Shown: positions 1 to 6,398 of the stretch, piece after piece
How the letters are laid out: every line of letters starts with the position of its first letter
Position numbering within the stretch: the stretch's first letter is position 1
Source: Phycisphaerales bacterium
GTDB lineage: Bacteria > Planctomycetota > Phycisphaerae > Phycisphaerales > UBA1924
DNA: 9,679 nt
Reading direction: 5' to 3'
Assembly (NCBI GenBank): GCA_003511945.1
Contig: DOJA01000086.1
Span: 1-9,679, forward strand
The notes under the pieces: model-generated
The model's input: the letters and a program-made list of their open reading frames with translations, nothing else
Database searches by the model: none
What the model was told of the DNA's origin: nothing
Translations under genes and position numbers: made by a program

Positions 1-22
1 TCTCTCTCTCTCTCTCTCTCTC
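1..22. repeat. (TC)11 dinucleotide microsatellite at the window edge
   Basis: The first 22 bases are a perfect TC repeat, followed by TCGGTCTCTC. If translated in the frame of the leftward gene it gives alternating Arg and Glu. It may be a real microsatellite or low-quality sequence next to a contig end. Confidence 0.9.
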
Positions 23-630
23 GGTCTCTCACGACTTGCGGACTCACGTACGCTCCCCCCCCCCCCCCCCCCGCCGCCGCCGCCCCCCCCGCCGCCCTGG
101 GTCACGCCCAGACGCATGTTGAGGGTGCGCGAGGGCGTCAGGTCGATCGGGATCGGCAGGTCGTCGAGGATCGGCGGCACCTCCTCGCCCCCGTAGCGAT
201 AGTTGAAGCTCTCGCCCTGGGGGTTCTCGACGCCCACATCGGTGCGGACCTGGTTGGCGGAGGCGTCGAAGAACCGGAACTCGACGCGGTCGCCCCGGCT
301 CGGGCCCTCGACGACGCCGCGGGTGTCGGGGTCGTCGCCGAAGATGACGATCTCGAACGCGCGGGTCGTGTTGGTGCCGGTGTAGGAGAACACGCCGACG
401 ACCTCGTCCTCGAAGAACGCCGCGATCTGGTCGCCCGCCTCCGGGGCTGGCGCCCCCTCGGCGCTGAGGAGCTGGCCGTTGAGGCGCTCGCGGACGCTGG
501 TGCCCAGAGGAGTGTCGAACTGCTGCGCGAGGGCCGCGGGAGCGACGAGCGTGGCGCCGCCGATGCACGCGGCTGCACGCAGTGCGGTGGCGGTTGGAGT
601 GCGGGTGCGGGTGCGGGTGCGGGGGGGCAT
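1..630 (-). CDS. Secreted protein with small beta-rich domain, 5' part (runs off the left edge)
   Basis: ATG at 630 is followed by an open frame to the window edge (210 codons), with GGAG eight bases upstream (639-642). Residues 1-35 look like a signal peptide: Arg/Thr-rich start, Ala/Gly/Val core, then ALA before QQF. Residues about 36-178 read as a genuine soluble domain (DQIAAFFEDEVVGVFSYTG, IVIFGDDPDTRG, GDRVEFRFFDAS), with a balanced composition unlike the Arg/Pro-rich translations of the other frames. The pattern 'GDxIAAF...VG...' then 'GDDPxT...GD.VxFRFxDA' resembles small beta-sandwich modules seen in secreted proteins of planctomycetes and Bacteroidetes; I infer this from memory of the pattern, not from a search. 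Residues 179-192 are 14 consecutive Gly, followed by an Arg/Glu repeat from the dinucleotide tract. That tail may be a frameshift artefact: one extra or two fewer bases in the 18-C run would give a stop at 44-46. Function unknown; probably exported. Confidence 0.72.
   Translation of the reverse strand, partial: MPPRTRTRTRTPTATALRAAACIGGATLVAPAALAQQFDTPLGTSVRERLNGQLLSAEGAPAPEAGDQIAAFFEDEVVGVFSYTGTNTTRAFEIVIFGDDPDTRGVVEGPSRGDRVEFRFFDASANQVRTDVGVENPQGESFNYRYGGEEVPPILDDLPIPIDLTPSRTLNMRLGVTQGGGGGGGGGGGGGGSVRESASRERPRERERER
55..96. repeat. Poly-C (18) and GCC/poly-C tract inside the leftward gene
   Basis: Positions 55-72 are 18 consecutive C, then GCC units, eight more C and two GCC units. On the coding (minus) strand this gives 14 glycine codons. 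Such homopolymers are prone to replication slippage and to sequencing error. A change of length would switch the C-terminus between the Arg/Glu tail and a stop at 44-46. Confidence 0.9.
599..622. repeat. Four perfect copies of the hexamer GTGCGG in the signal-peptide coding region
   Basis: Four tandem copies of GTGCGG are followed by five more G. On the minus strand they encode the Arg-Thr repeat (RTRTRTRT) of the basic n-region of the signal peptide, starting at residue 4. The six-base unit keeps the frame, so copy-number change would alter only the n-region charge. Confidence 0.9.
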
Positions 631-710
631 CTCGCGGGCTCCGGGTTGGGCAGTCGGCGCACGGCGCTGCTGGATGATACGCGCGTGCGGGGCGCGGGTT
701 CCGTGGAACG

Positions 711-743
711 AAAAAGCGGGGGCCCGCTGGTGCGAGCCCCCGC
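711..743 (-). terminator. Rho-independent terminator of the giant secreted protein gene
   Basis: GCGGGGGC (716-723) and GCCCCCGC (736-743) form a perfect 8-bp GC stem around a 12-base loop. Read on the minus strand, the stem is followed at once by TTTTT (complement of 711-715). It lies about 37 bases after the TAA stop (782-780) of the leftward gene, the usual place for an intrinsic terminator. It should separate that gene's transcript from the secreted protein gene starting at 630, which then needs its own promoter in 631-710. No convincing promoter was seen there. Confidence 0.85.
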
Positions 744-779
744 CCGTGGTGCAGAGATCAACCGCTGAGGGCGGGTTGA

Positions 780-3700
780 TTACTGGAAGTGGCCGAAGAA
801 GGCCTGAGCGGCGTCAACCTCGACGGTGTCGTTCGGGTTGTCGGTCCCGGTGGGAGCGATCAGGTCGAGCGACGAGACCTCGAAGACCTGCGTGGAGGTC
901 GGGCCGTTGTTGCGGAAGAGGATGATGAAGTCGAGGGTCGGGTTGTTGGTGCCGCGGATGGCCGTGGCGGGGTTGAAGGTTGCGGGCGAGGTCAGCAGCG
1001 CCCAGCCGAGGTTGGTGGTGCTGTTGACGAACGGCGCGGTGGTGGGGAAGAGGACATTGCCGGTGCGCGGGGCGCCGAACTGGAACATGCCGTAGGAGTT
1101 GCCGCCCTCGTTGAGGAAGATGCCGATGCCGTAGCCGCCGACGATGTTGGTGATGCCGGCGCCGACCTGGACGCCCAGGTTGGTCATGGTGAAGGCGAAG
1201 GAGTTGAGGCAGTCAAAGTCCACGACGATGTTGGAGAAGTCCGAGTCCTCGGAGACGGTCCACACGCCGTCGACGGTGTTGTCGAGCCAGTAGACGAACT
1301 GGTCGAGGGGGCCGACGAAGGGCAGGGCGCTGCCGGAGACGACCTGGGAGGTCGCGACGCCGGCGGGGAGGGTCGGACGGGCGGTGGTGGTCGAGAACCC
1401 GCTGGCGCGGTTGAAGCCGACCAGGTTCCATCCGGGGAACATGCTGACCGCGCCCACATTGGCGAGGTTGATGTTGAAGACGGTCGCGTTGGGGGCGGTG
1501 CGATCGGCGTTCTGGCGACGGTTGTTGGGGTTGAACAGGAGCGGCCCGCCGTTGATCGAGGTGGCCAGCGAGGAGACCGCGAAGCGGCGCCCGTCGGTGG
1601 TCTCGACGATCAGGATCACGGGGAAGCCGACGCCGTTGAGGTTGGCGCGGGCGTTGAACGCGGAGATCGGGGCGGAGACATGGAGCTCGAAGCGCCCGTC
1701 GTTGCCGGTGACCACCGCGCGGCTGGTGATCGGGGTGCCCCCGTAGCTCCAGCCGAAGAAGCGCCGGTAGAGGTTCTGGAGCAGCCCGCCGCTGGAGCGG
1801 AGGACATCCCAGCACAGGTCGACGCGCCCGTTGGCGACGATGTCGGCGGTGGTCTCGCCACGACCGGTGAAGGTGATCGAGGTCAGGCCGCGGGCGGTGA
1901 TGGCGAGCTGGATGACATCCTCGAGCGTCCGCTCGTTGTCGTCGTCGGCGATGTCCTTGAAGTTGGAGTAGAACTGGAAGTTGTCCTCGTCACGACCGAG
2001 GTAGACGAACTCCTCGAGCCCGTAGAGCCAGTTGTTCCACGCCTCGAGCGAGCTGGTGTCCCAGTTGGCGTCGACAGCGAAGGTGGCGTTGTTGTGGGTG
2101 GCGGTGATCTTGCGGACCGAGGGGAACGCGACCATCGCGTAGACCTTGGTGCCCGCGGGCAGCGGCGTGGTGCCGTCGAGCGTCGCGGTGCCGATCACAT
2201 CCATGATCGCCACATCCTGCGTGGGGAAGTTGGACTCCTGCACGCGACGGGCGGTGATGGAGGTGTTGATCGCCGAGATCGCCTTGCCCGAACCGCCGGC
2301 GGCGGAGTCGGACGCGATGCGGTTGGTGTCGGTGGCGCCGTTGTAGGTCACGGTGACCGCGTTGCTCATCGAGACCACCCCGTCGGTGATCGAGATCACG
2401 ATCGTGGAGTTGGACGCGGTGTCCACCGCCACGCCGGTGATGGTGCCGATGCTGAGGGTGAAGTCGCTGTTGGCCAGGGTCGATCCGAGGATCGCCTGGG
2501 TCATCGAGAGACGGATGGAGTCCGCGAACCCGTCGGCGTCGGCGTCAGCGAGGAAGGCCCCGTTGAAGGTGCCGCCGTCCACGCCGCTCTGGAGGGCGTT
2601 GAACGGCGCGCGGCAGTCGTCGATGGTGTCGCCCGAGAGCGCCTCGTTGTTGTCGGGGTCGACGATCCCGCTGGAAGCGGCGATCGAGACCGTGGCGCCG
2701 ACGGCCAGGTCGGTGTCGCCGTTGTCGTTGACGAGGGTGAGGCAGTTGTCGGCGGCGAAGAGGAAGCCGTCGCCCGCGGGGAAGCTGCTGGAGAGCCCGG
2801 GGCCGAAGAAGACCTGCTCCTCGTTGACGGCGCCGCCGTTGAGCCCGGCGAGGTCCTCACCGAAGTAGATGGCGATGCGGTCGTTGAAGCGGGAGTCGCC
2901 CAGGGTGCCGTCGGTCTCGGCGAAGGCCTGGTTGTTGGAGTTGTTGGCGGGCTGGTTGTCGCCGGTGAAGAAGAGGATGACCGCGACGCGGGGACGGGCG
3001 CGATCGCCGGAGGTCAGCGAGGCGACATTCACATCAGCGTTGCTGAAGGTGTTGGTGTTCGCGTCCTGCACGGTGCCGGTGCCGACCTGGTACTGGACCT
3101 GGATGACATTGGCGTCGCCCGTGCCGGGGATCGCCTCGTTGGGATCGTTGGCGAGCCCGGCGTTCCCGTCGTTGTCCCAGTCGAAGGTGAGCGGGTCGTA
3201 GGCGATGCAGACCGCGTTGTTGGTCTCGCGGTCGTCGATGGTGCCGTCACCGTCGAGGTCGATGCTCGAGCGGGTGACGGTGATGTTCGGCAGGTTGTTG
3301 TTGGCCGGGGTGGCGTTGACCGCGGTCATGGCCTCGACGAGGGCGCCGTCGGCCCCGACGAGCTGGAAGGGGTTCACGGTCGCCGCCTGGCGGACGAGGG
3401 TGAAGCCCGTGTTGACGGTGACATTGCCCATGGGCTCGTCGAAGACGAGGTAGGCGGTGTCCTGGTGGCCGTCGCCGTTGATGTCGCCGAAGGCGGTCAG
3501 CTCGAGGGTGGGCTCGATCTCCTCGCCCGCGTCGAGGTCGGTCGTTCCGGCGAAGGTTCCGGTGAAGACATCGACGGGGTCGGTGGTGCCGGCGTCGGTG
3601 ACGCGGACCTCAAACAGGGCGTTGTCGGGAACGGCGTTGGTGTTGTTGGAGGTCGAACGCCCGTTGGCGCCGATGCCCTCCACGCCGCCCGGGGTCGCGT

Positions 3701-4814
3701 CGAGCAGGACCGAGAACGGATCGTTCGGGTCCAGCGTCGGGTTGCTCAGGGCGATGGTGGAGTTCTCGGTGGAGGAGCCCGCGGCGTTGGGCCGGCGGAG
3801 CACATACACATCGGCGGAGCCGACATTGGTGATCGGGTTGTTGAAGGTGACCCGCACCGCGCCGGCCTGCGCGCCGCCGCCGATCGGGACTTCCTTCACG
3901 AACGAGGCGCTGACGGCGCCGAGGGCGACCTGGGTGGTGATCGCCACCGCGTTGGTCGTGGCCTGGTTCTTGACCTCATCGTTGAGGATGTGGTCGACCG
4001 CGCCCGCGTTGTGGTCGGGGCGGATGAAGGTGCCGACGGTGGTGTTCGACGCGCCGGCGCGGGCGAACACGAGGATCGTGTTTCCGGCGGCGAAGGTCGG
4101 GGGGTCGGTCAGCAGGGTGGGGGTGCCCGCGAAGGTCGCCCCGCCGTCGGTGCTGAGCTCGAAGTCAGCCGCGGCCACGACATTGGCCAGCACGGTGTGG
4201 TTCGGGTCGTTGGTCGCGTTGCCCGAGTTCAGGGACTCGGAGAACACGAAGAAGATCTGCGTGCCCGCGGTGTTCAGGATGACCGCGGTCAGGTTCGGAC
4301 GGGTCACATCGAACCCGAAGTTCTGATCGGCGGCCTCGTTGGCGTTGAAGACCGTCTGCACGCCGTTGATGTTGTTGACATTCAGCACGATGTCACCGGT
4401 GGTGACGATCAGGCGGAACGAGGCGACGCCGGCGGTCTGCAGGAAGGACTCGACGCCGACGACATTGGCCAGGTTGATGAGCAGGTCGTTGACGCCGGGG
4501 TTGCCCGCGTCGTTGTAGTTCTGGGCCACGACGCCCGCGGAGACCTCCAGGAAGACGCCCGGGATGACCGCGCCGGCCCCGTCGAGCCCGATCAGGGCCG
4601 CGCGGGAGACGGGCTGCCCGTCGGTGATGACATTCGCCGCGGCCAGGCCGCCGGCGACATCCACAATGATCGTCGAACGGGGGCCGATGGTCTCGGTGTT
4701 CGCCGCCGTGATCGGCTCGACGACCGTCAGGCCGTCCACCGCTGCGCCCAGGGCGCTCGACGCGGCGAGGATCGTTCCCGCCGTCAAGGCCAAGGCCTGC
4801 TTGAGGTACCTCAT
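780..4814 (-). CDS. Giant secreted modular protein (about 1344 aa) with calcium-loop-like motifs
   Basis: The start is ATG at 4814 (MRYLKQ). The AGAAAGGA Shine-Dalgarno at 4821-4828 is six bases from it but abuts the alternative ATG at 4820. A frame from 4931 would add 37 untypical Arg-rich residues. Residues 1-24 are a signal peptide (basic start, Leu/Thr/Ala core, ending ALGA). The rest is Gly/Asn/Thr/Asp/Val-rich, with recurring strands ending in 'xxFSExL', 'VFDEPM' or 'SDFTL' turns at about 171-250, 299-345, 437-475, 603-655 and 753-790. These resemble Ig-like/Swm-type repeats of bacterial surface proteins. Asp-rich loops GDINGDGHQD (about 440-449), DLDGDGTIDD (516-527) and DADADGFAD (755-766) match EF-hand/dockerin-type Ca2+ loops. 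Residues about 886-1120 are a less repetitive Trp/Phe-rich region, and 1120-1344 (opening PGWNLVGF) look like a separate beta-rich module. No LPXTG, PEP-CTERM or transmembrane anchor ends the protein (...QAFFGHFQ). Likely an exported surface or matrix protein; precise role unknown. Confidence 0.88.
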   Translation of the reverse strand: MRYLKQALALTAGTILAASSALGAAVDGLTVVEPITAANTETIGPRSTIIVDVAGGLAAANVITDGQPVSRAALIGLDGAGAVIPGVFLEVSAGVVAQNYNDAGNPGVNDLLINLANVVGVESFLQTAGVASFRLIVTTGDIVLNVNNINGVQTVFNANEAADQNFGFDVTRPNLTAVILNTAGTQIFFVFSESLNSGNATNDPNHTVLANVVAAADFELSTDGGATFAGTPTLLTDPPTFAAGNTILVFARAGASNTTVGTFIRPDHNAGAVDHILNDEVKNQATTNAVAITTQVALGAVSASFVKEVPIGGGAQAGAVRVTFNNPITNVGSADVYVLRRPNAAGSSTENSTIALSNPTLDPNDPFSVLLDATPGGVEGIGANGRSTSNNTNAVPDNALFEVRVTDAGTTDPVDVFTGTFAGTTDLDAGEEIEPTLELTAFGDINGDGHQDTAYLVFDEPMGNVTVNTGFTLVRQAATVNPFQLVGADGALVEAMTAVNATPANNNLPNITVTRSSIDLDGDGTIDDRETNNAVCIAYDPLTFDWDNDGNAGLANDPNEAIPGTGDANVIQVQYQVGTGTVQDANTNTFSNADVNVASLTSGDRARPRVAVILFFTGDNQPANNSNNQAFAETDGTLGDSRFNDRIAIYFGEDLAGLNGGAVNEEQVFFGPGLSSSFPAGDGFLFAADNCLTLVNDNGDTDLAVGATVSIAASSGIVDPDNNEALSGDTIDDCRAPFNALQSGVDGGTFNGAFLADADADGFADSIRLSMTQAILGSTLANSDFTLSIGTITGVAVDTASNSTIVISITDGVVSMSNAVTVTYNGATDTNRIASDSAAGGSGKAISAINTSITARRVQESNFPTQDVAIMDVIGTATLDGTTPLPAGTKVYAMVAFPSVRKITATHNNATFAVDANWDTSSLEAWNNWLYGLEEFVYLGRDEDNFQFYSNFKDIADDDNERTLEDVIQLAITARGLTSITFTGRGETTADIVANGRVDLCWDVLRSSGGLLQNLYRRFFGWSYGGTPITSRAVVTGNDGRFELHVSAPISAFNARANLNGVGFPVILIVETTDGRRFAVSSLATSINGGPLLFNPNNRRQNADRTAPNATVFNINLANVGAVSMFPGWNLVGFNRASGFSTTTARPTLPAGVATSQVVSGSALPFVGPLDQFVYWLDNTVDGVWTVSEDSDFSNIVVDFDCLNSFAFTMTNLGVQVGAGITNIVGGYGIGIFLNEGGNSYGMFQFGAPRTGNVLFPTTAPFVNSTTNLGWALLTSPATFNPATAIRGTNNPTLDFIILFRNNGPTSTQVFEVSSLDLIAPTGTDNPNDTVEVDAAQAFFGHFQ

Positions 4815-4820
4815 GTTCAT

Positions 4821-4828
4821 TCCTTTCT
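4821..4828 (-). promoter_or_regulatory. Ribosome binding site that fixes the start of the giant protein
   Basis: AGAAAGGA on the minus strand lies six bases before ATG 4814 and directly against ATG 4820. The spacing favours 4814, which gives a compact signal peptide. Confidence 0.75.
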
Positions 4829-4831
4829 GCT

Positions 4832-4860
4832 CCACGTGGTGAAGACGAGTGACTCGTCTT
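4832..4860. promoter_or_regulatory. Two adjacent perfect palindromes in the leader of the giant protein gene
   Basis: CCACGTGG (4832-4839) is a perfect 8-bp palindrome. Two bases further, AAGACGAGTGACTCGTCTT (4842-4860) has two perfect 9-base arms around one central base. Both lie 18 to 46 bases upstream of the start codon. As DNA, the 19-mer has the form of a dimeric repressor or activator site. As RNA it could fold as an 8-bp stem with a three-base loop just upstream of the Shine-Dalgarno. No poly-U follows, so it is not an obvious terminator. The orphan LuxR-type regulator encoded at 5406-5975 is the nearest candidate ligand, but nothing here shows binding. Confidence 0.55.
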
Positions 4861-5405
4861 GTCTTGGCTTCCCCGCGTCGGACCCGACCGACCACGAGGA
4901 GAGTTGTCTGTATCAGCCGCGGCGTGCACACACCGCGGCGCGTCGCTCCCTTGCTTCATCACTCGCGTGCCGTGCTTCTCGGCCAAGCGCCGACGACGGG
5001 GCGAGTTTCCGCCACTTCCAAAGCCCGGACGGGGCTCCGCCCGGGTTATCGGCTCTTGGCGAGCGTACCGCTCAGAGTTAGTCCCCGCAAAGTCCGGGGG
5101 AGGTTGTCCACATCGCCCAACCAGCCCCGAATGACCCCTGAACCCGCCCCGGCACCGCGCCGAGGCCCCTTCCGGTCCCGCTCCGACGCCCGGCGTCGGG
5201 ATCGGTTCCGAGAAATCGCCCCCCGATGGAGCGGTTTCCTTCGGCACTATCGGCCGGAGCGCACCGGCATCCCCCGTTTTTGTTCAGTGCTCACAAACTT
5301 CGCAGGGCGCACGACGACCGCAGCCGCGATCATCGAAAGAGATGATCCGCGGGCCTGCCGCGCAACTCAATGGTTATCGGGCGTTTGTGGCGGCCAGCGA
5401 CGCGG
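4861..5405. other. Gene-free spacer of about 545 bases with two imperfect hairpins
   Basis: Open frames here are Arg/Pro/Ser-rich, lack convincing start signals and match no family I know, so I call no gene. It should hold the promoter of the giant protein gene, but no clear -35/-10 pair was found. Two inverted repeats stand out. The first is AGCCCGG (5022-5028) with CCGGGTT (5041-5047), plus an inner CGG/CCG pair. The second is CCGC-GATCATC (5324-5334) with GATGATC-c-GCGG (5341-5352), an 11-bp stem with one bulge about 55 bases past the stop of the leftward LuxR-type gene. Neither has a T run, so as terminators they would be atypical. TTGTCCACA (5104-5112) is a single DnaA-box-like word and does not indicate an origin. 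Confidence 0.5.
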
Positions 5406-5975
5406 TCAGCCCAGCGCGGGACCCATCGGAACGGGCGCGGGCAGCGGGGCCTCGAGGGCGCCCGAGCGGTAGCCCTCGAGGAGCGCCTTGGCCACGAAGC
5501 GGACGACATCGCTCTTGCGGCGCGTGCCGAGCTTCTGGTTGAGGCGCATCAAATGAGTGCGGAGCGTCGGGAGGGCGATCTGGAGCGCCTCGGCCATCCA
5601 TTCGTTCGTCCCGCCGCGACAGATGGCGAAGACGACCTCGCACTCGCGGGTCGTGAGCGCCTTGAGCGACCGGGAGAGGAAGTGGGCCTCGTGGTCGAGC
5701 AGGTTGAGGGTGGCGCACTCCGCGGAGCCGGCGTCTTCGACGGAGGACTTCCGCCGCGCCTTGCGGGCCCGGACCTTCCGGGCGCTGCGGGCCTGGAATC
5801 CCAGGACGCCCTCGGAGGCGGCCTCGGCGCCCGGAGCGAGCGTGGCCACCCCGGCGGCGGCGATCCGGCCGCGCTCCGCGAGCCCCGCAGGACGGACCAG
5901 GTTGCGCACGAACGACGACGGCGATTCAACATCGCCCCGGTACCGGAGCTTCTGGCCTGGCACGAAAGTAGTCAT
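5406..5975 (-). CDS. LuxR/GerE-type helix-turn-helix regulator, orphan
   Basis: This 189-residue protein has a C-terminal LuxR-type DNA-binding domain at about residues 106-166. LTTRECEVVFAICRGGTNEW gives the conserved 'LTxRExEV...G.tN' start, and LPTLRTHLMRLNQKLG (about 136-151) is the recognition helix, with the usual THL...KLG pattern. The N-terminal 100 residues show no receiver Asp pocket or autoinducer domain. They include a basic Arg/Lys stretch at about 62-77 (RSARKVRARKARRKS). ATG 5975 is chosen because GGAG (5982-5985) lies six bases upstream; the longer starts at 6002 and 6074 lack such a site. It probably binds DNA as a dimer and regulates transcription, but its signal is unknown. 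It points away from the pilus genes across a 423-base spacer and the same way as the giant protein gene about 590 bases downstream, so either could be its target. That is inference only. Confidence 0.85.
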   Translation of the reverse strand: MTTFVPGQKLRYRGDVESPSSFVRNLVRPAGLAERGRIAAAGVATLAPGAEAASEGVLGFQARSARKVRARKARRKSSVEDAGSAECATLNLLDHEAHFLSRSLKALTTRECEVVFAICRGGTNEWMAEALQIALPTLRTHLMRLNQKLGTRRKSDVVRFVAKALLEGYRSGALEAPLPAPVPMGPALG

Positions 5976-6398
5976 CACCCTCTCCCCTGTCGGGAGCCCC
6001 ATGCACACATCGACGACGGGCGACACACCCTGAATCGGGGAAGTTGTCGGGCCACCCAGCCCGAGTTCCCTCACTCCGATGCCCGTGCCGAAAATAGGAC
6101 TCCCCTAAAACGGTACCCGATCCGGGCGGGGACGCAAGGGGCCGGAGCGCTCCTGAACAGAGGTTTGCGAATCCCAACCGAGCCGATTCCTGCGAGCAGG
6201 TAGGAAATGAGAGAGTGGCGGGCGCATGGCAAGCGCCCGACCAACCGGCCCCATCCACCCGTCCGGGCGGTGGAATCGGGAGCGGGGAGTGATCCGGGGG
6301 GCCGGTCGGACCGATCCACCAAGTCGAACGCGGCGGGGGCATCCGCACCCTGACAGATTCCGCATTCCCGGACCGTTCCTCCGGAGGAGCCGCTGCCC
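5976..6398. other. Divergent spacer between the LuxR-type gene and pilT
   Basis: These 423 bases separate divergent genes and should hold both promoters. A relatively AT-rich patch lies at 6090-6112. CGGGCGC (6219-6225) and GCGCCCG (6233-6239) form a perfect 7-bp inverted repeat with a seven-base loop. TGGC at 6216-6219 with GC at 6229-6230 fits the GG-N10-GC skeleton of a sigma-54 promoter, a type often found before pilus genes. The rest of the consensus is poor, and this skeleton is common by chance in GC-rich DNA. No ORF here looks coding. No transcription start can be assigned with confidence. Confidence 0.45.
6375..6390 (+). promoter_or_regulatory. pilT Shine-Dalgarno inside a self-complementary hairpin
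   Basis: GGAGGA (6383-6388) is a full-strength Shine-Dalgarno ten bases before the pilT ATG. It is the right half of a perfect 12-base palindrome, TCCTCCGGAGGA (6377-6388). Pairing outward gives a 6-bp stem (one G-U pair) with a CCGG loop across 6375-6390 that would mask the site in RNA. Confidence 0.55.

Noticed and set aside
138..761. 207-codon minus-strand frame overlapping the secreted protein gene and terminator
   Set aside because: Pro/Ser/Arg/Ala-rich, runs through the intrinsic terminator, and is a shadow of the real frame starting at 630.
789..5081. A 1430-codon open frame on the + strand, antisense to the whole giant protein gene
   Set aside because: Its translation is a monotonous Val/Gly/Asp/Glu/Arg mix without domains, typical of the mirror of a GC-rich gene in which sense codons end in C or G. 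The minus-strand frame has a signal peptide, a good ribosome binding site and a terminator.
5104..5112. DnaA-box-like TTGTCCACA
   Set aside because: A single near-match with no cluster, no AT-rich unwinding region and no dnaA or dnaN nearby.
5250..5281. GCCGG/CCGGC inverted repeat followed by TTTTT on the + strand
   Set aside because: The T run is eight bases from a short 5-bp stem, and no + strand gene ends upstream.
4849..5472. 207-codon + strand frame in the spacer
   Set aside because: Arg/Pro/Ser-rich, no good ribosome binding site, overlaps the end of the LuxR-type gene, and resembles no known family.
6090..6215. Possible c-di-GMP-I riboswitch upstream of pilT (GGGGACGCAAGGGGCCGG at 6128-6145)
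   Set aside because: Only the GGACGCAA word resembles the conserved core. The following AAAGCC, the upstream partner strand and the closing helix could not be matched. A covariance-model search would settle it.
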